A stretch of 64,000 nt of DNA from Bacillus sp. NTK034 (GTDB lineage Bacteria > Bacillota > Bacilli > Bacillales > Cytobacillaceae). Where the stretch lies: NCBI RefSeq assembly GCF_017303275.1, contig NZ_JAFKOJ010000001.1, positions 248,001-312,000 on the forward strand, in the 5' to 3' direction. This document shows positions 48,374 to 57,868 of this stretch, piece by piece. How positions within the stretch are numbered: the first letter of the stretch is position 1; every line of letters begins with the position of its first letter. The notes under the pieces are model-generated. The model was not told the origin of the DNA and searched no databases. It saw only the letters and a program-made list of their open reading frames with translations. A program made the position numbers and the translations under genes.

Positions 48374-48958
48374 TCAGGCTCCTTGATCGCTATGGCCGAT
48401 TGAAAGGGTGGCATTAACATAATCGTTTTCGCTGCTGGTTAATAACACAGTGAATGTACCAGGTTTATCTCCTTCATATACTTCATCACTGAGGGTTTCT
48501 TTTAATAGTTGGCTTTTATACTCAATGATTTCACGCTGATTGTTATCATCTTTAAATCTGTTCACCTCTTCAGCATCTTTCGGAATGCGTTTTTCGATAA
48601 AAGCAAGAACCTCTTCATTACTCATATCTTTTTCCATATCTTCAAATTGCAGCTCAACAGTTACTGCCCGATGAGTTTGAAACTCTACCAGCATACTGTC
48701 TCCGTTGAAGCGGGCTATTTCATCATTATTTTTATTTTCCCCATAAGCCTTTGTGAAAAGATCCCGTGTGTCTCCTAAACCAACTTCTTCAGTGATCTTT
48801 TTGTTATCTTCCGGAGCTTCCTCTGTTTCCGCCCGCTGTTCTTCCGTAGAAGGATTATTCTTGTCTTCATCCTCTGCAATTTGCTCTTCATTCTGATTAC
48901 AGCCTGCCAGTATAAGGATTGCTGAAAACAAAGCAGCAATCAATGAGTAGCATTTCAT
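48374..48958 (-). CDS. Lipoprotein, function unknown
   Basis: 194 aa. Lipobox LILAGCNQ (Cys20), an acidic linker rich in Glu/Asp/Lys, then a folded domain of about 130 residues with LFTKAYGENKNNDEIARFNGD. GGAAGGA precedes the ATG. No family recognised. Confidence 0.65.
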   Translation of the reverse strand: MKCYSLIAALFSAILILAGCNQNEEQIAEDEDKNNPSTEEQRAETEEAPEDNKKITEEVGLGDTRDLFTKAYGENKNNDEIARFNGDSMLVEFQTHRAVTVELQFEDMEKDMSNEEVLAFIEKRIPKDAEEVNRFKDDNNQREIIEYKSQLLKETLSDEVYEGDKPGTFTVLLTSSENDYVNATLSIGHSDQGA

Positions 48959-49059
48959 AAAATCCTTCCTTTCTTTAGCTTAAATTATTTAAGGCCAAAT
49001 CCCGATTAGAGAGTATATACCCGAATGAGGACCAGATAATCGGAGAAAGAAAGGAGCAT

Positions 49060-49100
49060 AATAAAAAGCCGTACTTCCCATGTGAAATACAGGCTTTGAT
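49060..49100 (-). terminator. Terminator of the WYL-like gene
   Basis: AAAGCCTGTATTTC with GGAAGTACGGCTTT, T-rich on the minus strand. Confidence 0.7.
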
Positions 49101-49134
49101 GATTAAAATGAAATATTTTGAAAGAAGGCTCCTT

Positions 49135-49353
49135 TTAGCTAATCTGGCGAGCTTTCTTTTCGGGCAAAATGGACATGATATGGTTCAAGTTGAAGATGCG
49201 CATTTGTTTTCTATATAAACAATAGGCTAAAATCGTGCTGCCTCGAAGTTCTTTGATTAATATTCTTCTTTGTGTAAATGAATTGCGTTTGGAGAGATAA
49301 ATGATTTCCACAGGCTTTCTCTCTTCCATAGCTCGATAAAGAATTCCTTTCAT
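49135..49353 (-). CDS. Short WYL-like domain protein
   Basis: 72 aa. ERKPVEIIYLSKRNSFTQRRILI...AYCLYRKQMRIFNLNHIMSI follows the WYL fold core without a DNA-binding part. AAGGAGGG is ahead of the ATG. It may bind a ligand or nucleic acid; unknown. Confidence 0.6.
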   Translation of the reverse strand: MKGILYRAMEERKPVEIIYLSKRNSFTQRRILIKELRGSTILAYCLYRKQMRIFNLNHIMSILPEKKARQIS

Positions 49354-49437
49354 TAGAGAAATCCCTCCTTACTTTTATTTACATTATATACGAACGCGTG
49401 TTCTTTATCAAGCGGGATGCGAAAATTTGTTCGTATA

Positions 49438-49468
49438 AAAAAAGACTTCACAAATGAAGTCTTTTAAA
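49438..49468 (-). terminator. Terminator of yczE
   Basis: AAAGACTTCA / TGAAGTCTTT around 49441-49466, overlapping the last codons; T7 on the minus strand. Confidence 0.88.
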
Positions 49469-50078
49469 TAATCTTTAATCCCTTATCTTTTAAGTGATTT
49501 AGCAAGATGGTTCCGTATTGTATGGCAAAGCCTAAAAAGGTGGCTACGAACAATGTGCCCAATCCAACTGGACCGCCTAAGATAAGGCCAATGGCCAAAG
49601 CTAAAAATTCATTAATGAGACGTGCAGTCTTAATGCTGATATTGAGCCTTTTGGCAGTTGCGATCATTAATCCATCAATTGGGCCGCTGAATAGTTGCGG
49701 ACGGATATATATAGATACCCCAAAGCCAAGGAAAGAGACACCAATGATGAAGGCAATAATCTGAACGGGAAAGTTTGTCACTGTGATGCCGCTGAAAACA
49801 AGCTCCATCCAAAAATCGATGCCCACACTCGCTAAAATGGTTCCAATAAATGATTTAAACTGCGGTTTTTCCCAAATCAGCAGAGCATTGAAAAAAATAA
49901 GGGATGCTGTTACCAGAAATGACCATGTTCCAATAGTCAGACCGAACTTATTAAAAAGGCCAACATAAACAGTGTCCCAGGCACCTGCACCAAGATTGGA
50001 TAATATAATTAATGAGACACCGAGAGTGAGAATTAAATAACCTGCAATTATTTGAATGAATGCTGTGTGTTTAATCAT
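49464..50078 (-). CDS. yczE: YczE/YyaS-type integral membrane protein
   Basis: 204 aa, five to six membrane helices; the YczE hallmark LSNLGAGAWDTVYVGL is near residue 25 and the second half repeats it as RPQLFSGPIDGLM. ATG 50078 with GGGGAGGA ahead. In B. subtilis YczE affects the surfactin system; no srf genes are nearby here, so the symbol marks family only. Confidence 0.78.
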   Translation of the reverse strand: MIKHTAFIQIIAGYLILTLGVSLIILSNLGAGAWDTVYVGLFNKFGLTIGTWSFLVTASLIFFNALLIWEKPQFKSFIGTILASVGIDFWMELVFSGITVTNFPVQIIAFIIGVSFLGFGVSIYIRPQLFSGPIDGLMIATAKRLNISIKTARLINEFLALAIGLILGGPVGLGTLFVATFLGFAIQYGTILLNHLKDKGLKII

Positions 50079-50214
50079 GTTGTATCCTCCCCAATACATA
50101 TTACCGTATATAAATAAATTCTCAAGGGAAAGAAAAGGAAGAAAATAAAACAGTATTCATAACAGGGCACTATAGGAAATAGCACTTATCAGCTTAATGA
50201 AATCTCAAACAAAT

Positions 50215-50250
50215 AAAAACAGCTCCCATAAACAGGAACTGTTTTAAAGA
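50215..50250 (-). terminator. Terminator of the SurA-N-like gene
   Basis: AAAACAG / CTGTTTT arms with TCC/GGA inside (50217-50246), 4 bp after the stop. Confidence 0.6.
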
Positions 50251-50253
50251 TTC

Positions 50254-51018
50254 TTATACCTTTATATCAATTTTTGCACTTTTCTTCAATTCTTCTACAT
50301 GCTTAACCAGCATTTCCTGCTGTTTTTGCTGTTCGAGCTGCTGTTTAATCTGAGGTTTTACTTCCTCCAATTTTGGCGGCTCCTGTCCTTCAGCACCACC
50401 CTGGCTGGCATATTCATCATAGAATTTCTGAATTTCAGCATCTGTGACTTTCTCTGGTTTTATCTCGCCGTTAATATATTTCGTATATTTAATATTGTTG
50501 GCAATTTCCTTCTCTAATGAGTCGGGGTTAAGACCAGCCTGTTTCATTGCTGTTTCGAATTCCTTGTCGTCCTTGAATTGTCCTTTTGTTTCTTCCAGCT
50601 GCTTTTTGACTTCTTCATCAGAAGCTTTGTAGCCTTTTTTGTCTGCTTCCTGGAGAAGAAGTGTCTGGCCGACTAGACTGTCGAGTGTCTGCTCTTTGAT
50701 TTTCTCTGCAGCATCTTTAGTAGTAGGGTCTTGTCCCATTTGCTGATACATCATTTGTGATGAAGTAAGAACGCTGTTATACTCACGGCCAAGAATTTCC
50801 TGGTTATTAACAATGGCAACAGTCTTTTCTTCTTCAAGCTTTTGTTTGTCCATTTTCTTTTGCATTTCTTCCATTTGCTTCTGCTGGTCCTGCTGTTCGG
50901 TTTCAGCTGTTTTCGCTTCCTCTTTTTTATCTGCACTCTTGCTTTCATCATCAGCTCCACAGGCAGCTAAAACGGCAGATATTAATACTAGTAAAAAGGG
51001 GTACATTAGTTTTTTCAT
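50254..51018 (-). CDS. SurA-N/PrsA-like foldase lipoprotein without PPIase domain
   Basis: 254 aa. Lipobox VLAACGA (Cys20), a long Gln/Glu/Lys-rich linker (residues 25-65), and a SurA N-like chaperone domain IVNNQEILGREYNSVLTSSQ...DSLVGQTLLLQEADKKGY. The parvulin isomerase part of PrsA is missing; the C-term is helical and charged. Probably helps folding of exported proteins. Confidence 0.75.
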   Translation of the reverse strand: MKKLMYPFLLVLISAVLAACGADDESKSADKKEEAKTAETEQQDQQKQMEEMQKKMDKQKLEEEKTVAIVNNQEILGREYNSVLTSSQMMYQQMGQDPTTKDAAEKIKEQTLDSLVGQTLLLQEADKKGYKASDEEVKKQLEETKGQFKDDKEFETAMKQAGLNPDSLEKEIANNIKYTKYINGEIKPEKVTDAEIQKFYDEYASQGGAEGQEPPKLEEVKPQIKQQLEQQKQQEMLVKHVEELKKSAKIDIKV

Positions 51019-51201
51019 TAAAATTTCTCCTTCCGTAACCCTGTATGGTTTGATTCAGCTAACAAAAGAATCATATAGAGGGCATTATAAAGCAAAAATT
51101 CTTAAAAAGATACCTTTAAGGCATAAATGCAGAATTTGTAATGGGAATGTAATCTAGTTTCCCAGCTGCTAACTTTATAGTTTATGGATGAAATATAGGT
51201 A

Positions 51202-51230
51202 TTGACTTTTATGAGAAAAAGAAGTATATT
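51202..51230 (+). promoter_or_regulatory. Promoter of the tRNA-Val gene
   Basis: TTGACT (51202-51207), 17-bp spacer, TATATT (51225-51230). Confidence 0.75.
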
Positions 51231-51264
51231 TTATATTGTCCCCAATACAGGGGAATGTTATAAC

Positions 51265-51337
51265 GATTCCGTAGCTCAGCTGGGAGAGCGCTACCTTGAC
51301 AGGGTAGAGGTCGCTGGTTCGAACCCAGTCGGAATCA
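51265..51337 (+). tRNA. tRNA-Val(GAC)
   Basis: Cloverleaf of 73 nt: acceptor GATTCCG/CGGAATC, D-stem GCTC, anticodon stem CTACC/GGTAG with loop TTGACAG (anticodon GAC, valine), T-arm GCTGG-TTCGAAC-CCAGT; CCA not encoded. The 3' half is the likely attachment site of the element that follows. Confidence 0.96.
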
Positions 51338-51342
51338 TACTT

Positions 51343-51376
51343 AAAGTGTCTGGCTGCTATAGCCAGGCACTTTTTT
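51343..51376 (+). terminator. Terminator of the tRNA gene
   Basis: AGTGTCTGGCT with AGCCAGGCACT followed by T7. Confidence 0.9.
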
Positions 51377-51437
51377 TGTTTATTTGAAAAACTTCGTTGG
51401 TCCCATTGGTCACAAGTTTGGTCACAGATAATTTATC

Positions 51438-52559
51438 TTAGTTAATAAATAGCTGTTGTGCGAAACGATTAGATGCTTCTTTTTGAGTATTGGGTAGTAT
51501 ATGAGAATAAGTATCAAGTGTAACTTTTACACTACTATGACCTAAGCGTTCCGAAATTAGCTTTATATTTTCACCTTGTAGAAGCAGTAGGCTTGCATGT
51601 GTGTGTCTCAGGTCATGAAATCTAATTTTGGGTAGATTCTCTTTTGTAATGATGCTATTAAATGACCTTAGCAAATTTCTTGGATTAATTGGTTTACCAG
51701 TATTAGTGCAAACAACAAGATCATTGTCATTATAAACACTACCGTATTTCAGTTTAATAATAATGTTCTTTTTTCTTTGTTGTTTGAGAGCGGAAACAGT
51801 GTTCGTGTCTAAACCGATTGATCGGTTACCTGCTTTACTCTTTGCGCCTTCTTTGAATCCTTTACCATCGTGCGTGAGAGTTTGCCTTATATAGAGACAT
51901 TCATTTTCAAAATCCACATCTCTCCAACGTAATCCTAAAACTTCACCTTGGCGCATACCTGTTGTAACTGCAAGCAGGAAAGCGATCTGATATTGACTAA
52001 ACTCTATACTTTTAAGAAACGAAGAAACATCTTTCAAATTCCAAATTCCAGTTTCCTTAGCAATCACTTTAGGTTTTTCAATAAACGATGCAGGGTTTTT
52101 CTTAATGAGTTCCATTTTGACAGCACTGTTTAGTGATGCATTAACTACATTGTAAATACGTTTGGTAGTTGTGTCGGATAACCCCTTCTTCCTTAGTTCA
52201 CCTACAAATCCTTGAATGTGCAAAGGAGTTAATGTAGCGAGGGAAATATGCCCGAGATAGGGAAAAATGTGAATCTTGAGGTAGGATTTATACGCTGTTG
52301 ATGTCTGGACGCTTAAGTCATGCTCTTTCCCCTTTAACCAAGCATTTAGATAATCCTTGTAAGCTTGTTTAGAAGGCTCAATGTAAACTCCCTCATTTAC
52401 TTCATTTAAAATTGCTGTAAGGGCTTTTTCTGCCTCTTTCTTTGATTTAAAGCCCCGTTTCTTTTTTTGTTTGCGCTTTCCTGTTAACTGATCTTTGCCA
52501 ACATCCACTACTAAATCCCATTTACCCGTTTGATTATTCTTCTTTATACTTCCTTTCAT
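51438..52559 (-). CDS. Tyrosine recombinase / phage integrase
   Basis: 373 aa, AP2-like N-terminal arm-type domain (WDLVVDVGKDQLTGKRKQKKK), SAM-like core-binding part, catalytic domain with Arg203 (TGMRQGEV), His315 and Arg318 (HDLRH), His341 (LGHSS) and Tyr351 (TLDTYSH), so the set is complete. ATG 52559 has AGGAGG ahead. It ends 100 bp from tRNA-Val, pointing to integration there. Confidence 0.95.
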   Translation of the reverse strand: MKGSIKKNNQTGKWDLVVDVGKDQLTGKRKQKKKRGFKSKKEAEKALTAILNEVNEGVYIEPSKQAYKDYLNAWLKGKEHDLSVQTSTAYKSYLKIHIFPYLGHISLATLTPLHIQGFVGELRKKGLSDTTTKRIYNVVNASLNSAVKMELIKKNPASFIEKPKVIAKETGIWNLKDVSSFLKSIEFSQYQIAFLLAVTTGMRQGEVLGLRWRDVDFENECLYIRQTLTHDGKGFKEGAKSKAGNRSIGLDTNTVSALKQQRKKNIIIKLKYGSVYNDNDLVVCTNTGKPINPRNLLRSFNSIITKENLPKIRFHDLRHTHASLLLLQGENIKLISERLGHSSVKVTLDTYSHILPNTQKEASNRFAQQLFIN

Positions 52560-52969
52560 ATTAAAGAGCCTCCTGATTGCTCTTACCAATGAAAAAAGGT
52601 TTCCTATTATATTTTACCATAAATTTGAAGTTGGAGATAAAGTAGGTAATAAATAAAGTTACCTCAAAACGTAATATCAAGTGGGAATTTCCAAAAGGTA
52701 GGCATGGTATTTTATTCAGACTTGAATAGACTCTGGGTTGTGACTTTTTGTTACATATATAAATAATAAATATAAAGTTAAAAAGTACCCTCTAAACAGT
52801 AATACAGCCCCTTAAAGGTGCTGTATTATTTTGGGGTGGGGGGATAGTTTACAGGATTGCCAGCCCCCTATAGATTTGGAATGAGGTTAATACTTGATTC
52901 CCGCCACTATGATTTTAGAATCTGCGAGCGAAACTAAACAGTTCGTTCCTCTATATAAATATATTGTAA
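52560..52969. other. Gap between integrase and PLD-like gene
   Basis: No gene. A terminator-like hairpin lies at 52796-52832 (AATACAGC...GCTGTATT). No repressor or excisionase gene is seen here, unlike typical prophages. Confidence 0.5.
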
Positions 52970-53776
52970 TTAATCCCGTTCAAATATTACTTCTTTTGAG
53001 TGCTTAATAACATCTTCAAACTGCTTAGTGTACATATCAAATAGATCACTTTCTTTCAGAGTGTCTTTAACAAGTAAGGATGGGAGTTTTCTTGTTTTTT
53101 CTTTAGATGGTTTTGATTGAACATTTACTAATTGATCGTCAAACCTGTAAATAGAGTAAGTTGGTAAATAGTCACTGTAAAACAGCCTGATGCTGCTCTG
53201 AGTTTTTTTTCTTCCAGTTTGTTTTTTAGAGTAGTATAGTTCCTTCCATTTCTGCTCTACTTCCTTTATTCTTTTGACAAGGTCATCCTTACTCACTCCA
53301 TAATGTTCAGCAAGACCATCAATTAATTTTGACTCAGGGCATAGGAGAATTATTCTAATGTCTACATTAGAACGTTGTACCTTTTCCTTTAGTTCTTCAT
53401 AGTTGTGATTTGTCCAAGTCCTTGCATAAATGTGTAGTATGTCAATTTTTTTCTTAGAGTTTTTTATTAAAAACCTATAATCTATATCATTGATATCAGA
53501 AAAAACCTCGATAATCCCAGTTTTGTCAATAGATTCACGAAGCTTTAATTTACTAAGGATTAGTTCAACTAGTTTTTCTCTTAATAGGTACTCATTAATG
53601 ATGCTGAAAACACCAGTTATTATCAGGGCAGATGCTACATTACTAAGAGTTGCATTCCAGAAATTGTTCATCTCTAAGAACTGAGTGAGGGATAATACTG
53701 CAAGACCTCCGCCCAAGAGTAGAATTATACTGGCCCATAGTCTAGCATAATAACTTTCTCTTAAAAACTTTAACAT
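52970..53776 (-). CDS. Two-TM protein with PLD-like C-terminal domain
   Basis: 268 aa. Two membrane helices at the N-terminus (WASIILLLGGGLAVLSLTQFL, LSNVASALIITGVFSIINEY). The soluble part looks phospholipase D-like (KKKIDILHIYARTWTNHNYEELK, VDIRIILLCPESK, SSIRLFYSDYLPTYSIYRFDDQ), though no clear HKD motif pair is present. ATG 53776 lies 10 bases behind AAAGGGA. It may be a membrane-linked effector; inferred. Confidence 0.55.
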   Translation of the reverse strand: MLKFLRESYYARLWASIILLLGGGLAVLSLTQFLEMNNFWNATLSNVASALIITGVFSIINEYLLREKLVELILSKLKLRESIDKTGIIEVFSDINDIDYRFLIKNSKKKIDILHIYARTWTNHNYEELKEKVQRSNVDIRIILLCPESKLIDGLAEHYGVSKDDLVKRIKEVEQKWKELYYSKKQTGRKKTQSSIRLFYSDYLPTYSIYRFDDQLVNVQSKPSKEKTRKLPSLLVKDTLKESDLFDMYTKQFEDVIKHSKEVIFERD

Positions 53777-54198
53777 TTCCAACCAATCCCTTTCCTTCCA
53801 TAATACTCTTATAATTTTATCATAGAAAGCAGGTTCTATTATATAGAACGTTAGATAACTATCTGAATAAAATCAAGATTCTATTTATAACTAAATCGTT
53901 TGGGTTTATATTTTCTTAAAAAAGGGTATATATATATTATGTGTTAATTAATTAACACATATAGTTAATATCTAACTAATAACTACTTAACATAATTGCT
54001 AACGTAGATACTTTAGTGCGTTGGTTCTTTTTATGTTGGCTTTTAATCCTTTTTTTATGTTTAGAGATTCATGTTTAATAGAAGAATAATTATGGGTTAT
54101 GAGGATAGTATAGCAACAATTTATTAACATAAAAGAAATTATAAGTACTAAAAACACCAAAATTGGAGGAATTTAATGAAGGTATAGGAGGTCTGCGA
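53777..54198. promoter_or_regulatory. AT-rich control region with a 24-bp perfect palindrome
   Basis: The palindrome at 53938-53961 is centred on TTAATTAA and holds two inverted TTAACACA boxes (53940-53947 and 53952-53959). A 3-codon ORF (54176-54187, ATG-AAG-GTA-TAG) with its own GGAGG lies just ahead of the primase-like gene. No other gene. Confidence 0.5.
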
Positions 54199-55998
54199 AT
54201 GAAATTATTAATTGATACAACTTCATATTGTGAAAAGCCAAAGGGATACGAGATCGGGAAAATAAGTAACCGAATAATAAAAAAATCCGTTGAGGTTAAT
54301 GTTGAAGAACTGGCGAAAGAAATAGGGAAAGGAAAAACGTTTGTTCCTGCTACATTTAGAGAAATACAAGGTCAATTAAGAAGATCAAATGAGAATTGGG
54401 AATCCCAGCAAGTGATTGCTCTTGACTTTGATGAAGGACTCAGGCTTGAAGAGGCGTATAATGATCAGTTTTTTCAAGAGAATGCAGTTTTTCTTTACAC
54501 TACTTTTAGTCATACTGAGGAAAAACATAAATTTAGGGTCGTTTTTGTTTTAGACGAACCATTATATGAGTATAAACACTTCCAAGCAATAATTAATGAT
54601 CTATTAACAAGATACCCATATGCTGATAAATCATGTAAAGATGGTAGCCGACTTTTCTATGGTGGCAAGAAGGTTGTACCATTTAATTATGAAAATCGGT
54701 TATTATTGAGTGATTTTAAGTTACAGACCCCTTTGCAGGACATAGAATATAATCTAAATAATATGTCTCGCAACAGGGTACCACCTACACAGTTAGTCTC
54801 ACGTCCAACAAATGTACAACTGATATTAGAAAGGGATGTGAGGAAACTACAACAAAGGCTTAAAGTTAAGCCAGTTGCTTTAACGAGCAACGAAGTTATT
54901 AATTACTTAAAGAACCAGGACTTACGAAACTTTTTAGGCGTAAAAAAAACAGGCAACTTTATTGATATTTTCCATGAGGAAAATGAACCGAGTTCTTCAA
55001 TATTTAAGTCTAAAAGCGGGAGCGGTCATTGGCTTTACAAGTGTTTCTCAGCAAACCATCAATTTGCAGGTACGATTTTACATATTGTACAAAAACTTTT
55101 AAGTTGTTCATCTGTTGAAGCCAAAAGATTCTTAATGGAAGTTTATATGGTCACAATCTATGAAAGTGAAGCAGTAAAAGAGTTTAAGGAGAGTATAGAT
55201 ATATACAAGGAATTACTGAGGTCGGAAGACCTCGAGGAAATACATCCTTATTTTTATAAAGTTTTTAGTAGATATGGGCATCTTCAAGACTTATACACAC
55301 TGCTTGATTTAACAAAGGAGTATATCACAGGTGATTCCGATCCTCGAATAGTTTTCTATCACAGTATAAGAACTCTTGCCAAACATTTTGGTAGAAGTGT
55401 ACCAGCAACTGGAACGAGGCTAAATTTTTTATCTCTATTTAATGTAACAAGAAAACTAAATGAGGCTGAGATACCTGACGATTTATTATCGTACCAGAAA
55501 AATAGCAAAAGAGTTAATCACTATCAATATAGGAGCAGTACATATGAATTACCAATGTATACATATGACTTTTTTTGTGAGATAGATGATATGTGCAAGC
55601 TATGGCTAGAAAAAGGGTGTACCAGCAGGACAATTTCATATGAGGGAATCATGAGAACTTTTGGTCGTGAGGAAGCTGATCGAGTTTATCCGCAGGACAA
55701 GGGAAAAGAAATCCCAAAATTAAATGAAGATATTGCCTCAGATATCCACCATCTAGTTCTTAATCAAATTGAGGCTAAAGGTTGGACAACTGAAAAAGAA
55801 GTACTTGAATGTTTAGACTACAAGTTTAAAGGTCAGGATGAGTTTAAGCATAATCAGTTTAAGCGTTGCATTGGAGAGATGCTGGATGCTTACAATTTAG
55901 AGATAATATCTACAAACAAGAAAATTAAAGAAGAAATGAAAATAACGGAAGAGTTTATGAATAAACATAGTTTTCCAAAGATTATTAAATACAGGTAA
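54199..55998 (+). CDS. AEP/primase-like replication protein with decayed CHC2 finger
   Basis: 599 aa. The N-terminal 180 residues resemble an archaeo-eukaryotic primase fold: VIALDFDEG (DxD), TFSHTEEKHKFRVVFVLDEP, and SCKDGSRLFYGGKK. A middle domain at about 265-320 has the layout of a DnaG/CHC2 zinc finger (FHEENEPSSSIFK, HWLYKCFSANHQFAGTILHIVQ) but keeps only His and one Cys. ATG 54199 with AGGAGG. Probably a mobile-element primase; activity uncertain. Confidence 0.6.
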   Translation: MKLLIDTTSYCEKPKGYEIGKISNRIIKKSVEVNVEELAKEIGKGKTFVPATFREIQGQLRRSNENWESQQVIALDFDEGLRLEEAYNDQFFQENAVFLYTTFSHTEEKHKFRVVFVLDEPLYEYKHFQAIINDLLTRYPYADKSCKDGSRLFYGGKKVVPFNYENRLLLSDFKLQTPLQDIEYNLNNMSRNRVPPTQLVSRPTNVQLILERDVRKLQQRLKVKPVALTSNEVINYLKNQDLRNFLGVKKTGNFIDIFHEENEPSSSIFKSKSGSGHWLYKCFSANHQFAGTILHIVQKLLSCSSVEAKRFLMEVYMVTIYESEAVKEFKESIDIYKELLRSEDLEEIHPYFYKVFSRYGHLQDLYTLLDLTKEYITGDSDPRIVFYHSIRTLAKHFGRSVPATGTRLNFLSLFNVTRKLNEAEIPDDLLSYQKNSKRVNHYQYRSSTYELPMYTYDFFCEIDDMCKLWLEKGCTSRTISYEGIMRTFGREEADRVYPQDKGKEIPKLNEDIASDIHHLVLNQIEAKGWTTEKEVLECLDYKFKGQDEFKHNQFKRCIGEMLDAYNLEIISTNKKIKEEMKITEEFMNKHSFPKIIKYR

Positions 55999-56251
55999 CT
56001 AAAATTATGAGGATGAGGTGAGAAATACAAGCACAAAACTTAATCAAGCAACAACCTCTTGAATAAGTTATTCGATGGTATTCTGGATTAGTAATTGTTA
56101 ACACAAATTAACACAGGTTGTCAAGAATAATTATCATAAAGATTTACAATACAATTACACTAACACAAAACACAACAACTACTAATCGAGAATTATCAAT
56201 CACTTCTCCTTCATCGTTCATTCTTTAATAACGAAAGGAGAGATTTTAATT
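55999..56251. promoter_or_regulatory. Gap with direct TTAACACA repeats
   Basis: TTAACACA occurs at 56098-56105 and 56108-56115, 10 bp apart, and CTAACACA near 56160. The same box forms the palindrome upstream of the primase gene. Confidence 0.45.
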
Positions 56252-56605
56252 ATGATTAAGAATTTTTATAGGAACAAATACAATGCTGAGGTAAGACTAG
56301 AAGGAATAAGATTATTAAAGGCTACATGTAGAAATATTATAAGGAGGAGTAGAGAGGCAGAAGGTGCTTATGGTCATGTTAAATGCTCTTTCAAGAAAGC
56401 AAATGATCTCTTCCGATCTATAATTAGTCATAAAAGGCTTTTTGATAAATGGCTAGAACAGACTGAAATTTTTATGGAAAAAGGAAATGACAAATGCTTA
56501 CGTCCTGTTATTGATAGGATAGACGAAAAGGGGCATTACTACCTTTATAATATGCAGGTACTATCATTGAGTGAGAATGCTTCAAAGGCTCGAAAAAAGA
56601 ATTAA
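56252..56605 (+). CDS. Small basic protein, phage/HNH-associated type
   Basis: 117 aa with AAAGGAGAG ahead of the ATG. The C-terminal part CLRPVIDRIDEKGHYYLYNMQVLSLSEN resembles the tail of phage HNH-linked small proteins (xPSIDRID...NIQ pattern), but no HNH residues are seen. Function unknown. Confidence 0.55.
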   Translation: MIKNFYRNKYNAEVRLEGIRLLKATCRNIIRRSREAEGAYGHVKCSFKKANDLFRSIISHKRLFDKWLEQTEIFMEKGNDKCLRPVIDRIDEKGHYYLYNMQVLSLSENASKARKKN

Positions 56606-56616
56606 TTGCTGTTTCA

Positions 56617-56660
56617 GGTTATGGTTCATATATGAGCCATAGCCTATTTTTCTTTTTTTT
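56617..56660 (+). terminator. Terminator
   Basis: GGTTATGGTTCA / TGAGCCATAGCC stem with T5 and T8 tails. Confidence 0.8.
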
Positions 56661-56744
56661 AATTGGAAAAGGTTTTTTATCATTTTTCTCGAATAAAATT
56701 TAGGCTGAGATTAGATTTATATAAGACATAGGGGGAACATAAAA

Positions 56745-57401
56745 ATGAGCAAGAATGAAAGCTTTAAAAATATGTTGATCGAATGTTTTGGAACAACGGT
56801 TAAGCCAGGAATAGTTGCAGGTGCTAGTATGATAAATCCACTTGCAGGCATATTAGCAACAGCATATTTCGCTTCACAGGATTCCTACAGATATACTAGA
56901 GCGGAGAGGAACTTAGAGTTAGCCATCGAAGATTTATATTCAAAATATGAAGCAATTGAATCTAAACTCTTAGGCAGTCAAAATAAAAAGGTAAAAGAGC
57001 AGCTATTCCCATTGTTTTGGGACTATGTTATAGATGAACAAGAAGAAGAGAAAATACAATTGTTTGTGAATGGAGTAGTCGTTGCAATCAGTAAAGAAGA
57101 AATTAACATGGAAAAAATGTACGTCTATTTCGATATATTAAAAAATTTAAGACTCAAAGAAATTCACTATTTTATTGATGTTTATATAAACCAGAATTTT
57201 AAAGTTGTAGAGGGTGAAAACTCTAGAGTTGATTTCAACCCTAAAAATCTTGATGTTGCATACCATAATTATGTATTAAATAAACTTGAAAGGTTAGGTT
57301 TAATAACACTTGCTGTTATAAGTGGTAATGGTACTATCGATGAACATTATAATATAACTAGTTTGGGAGAAGAATTAAACAATTATTTTAATACTCTTTA
57401 A
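56745..57401 (+). CDS. Hypothetical protein with an N-terminal hydrophobic segment
   Basis: 218 aa, AGGGGGAAC ahead of the ATG. One hydrophobic segment GIVAGASMINPLAGILATAYFA (residues ~20-40), a helical middle (LFWDYVIDEQEEEKIQLFVNG) and a C-terminal part that could be a winged helix (LNKLERLGLITLAVISGNGTI). No family recognised. Confidence 0.6.
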   Translation: MSKNESFKNMLIECFGTTVKPGIVAGASMINPLAGILATAYFASQDSYRYTRAERNLELAIEDLYSKYEAIESKLLGSQNKKVKEQLFPLFWDYVIDEQEEEKIQLFVNGVVVAISKEEINMEKMYVYFDILKNLRLKEIHYFIDVYINQNFKVVEGENSRVDFNPKNLDVAYHNYVLNKLERLGLITLAVISGNGTIDEHYNITSLGEELNNYFNTL

Positions 57402-57517
57402 TGGAACTATTGAATAATTGAGTATATGTGGATATGGTCTCCTAAAGATTCATAAATACGACACAAGGGCTTTGGGGCCATTGTGCTGAATACATAAATG
57501 GGAGGGGTGTGGTGTTT

Positions 57518-57727
57518 ATGAACGATATTAAACCGCATTGCCATGTATGTATGAAAGAAATGAAAATGGGAGAAGAGGTAGTTATGGACGTCCTCTTCAA
57601 AGGAATCTTACATGCTGATTGTAGTTATCTGCAACCAGACGAGGTTGAAGATAAAGGAAGCCTTGAGGACGTTATCAGTAGGAATCAAAGGTGGCTGAAA
57701 TCGTTTAATCACTTAATATTACAGTGA
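57518..57727 (+). CDS. Small zinc-ribbon-like protein
   Basis: 69 aa with CHVCMKEMKMGEE near the start and a lone Cys in ILHADCSY. ATG 57518, GGAGGGG 10 bases ahead; GTG 57509 is closer. No family recognised. Confidence 0.5.
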   Translation: MNDIKPHCHVCMKEMKMGEEVVMDVLFKGILHADCSYLQPDEVEDKGSLEDVISRNQRWLKSFNHLILQ

Positions 57728-57797
57728 GAAGTGATAGCTTAAAAGAGTATCAGTTCTGTACCTCTTTCTTTTTTACTCACAAATACATGTTATAAGT

Positions 57798-57830
57798 TAA
57801 AAGCCCCTCTCGACTGAGAAGGGCTGCTTA
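57798..57830. terminator. Terminator-like hairpin (copy 1)
   Basis: AGCCCCTCTCGACTGAGAAGGGCT; nearly the same sequence as 58986-59015. Confidence 0.6.
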
Positions 57831-57868
57831 TTTATTTATACTTGAGATTTTTACAAGAAGTGTAGTAT

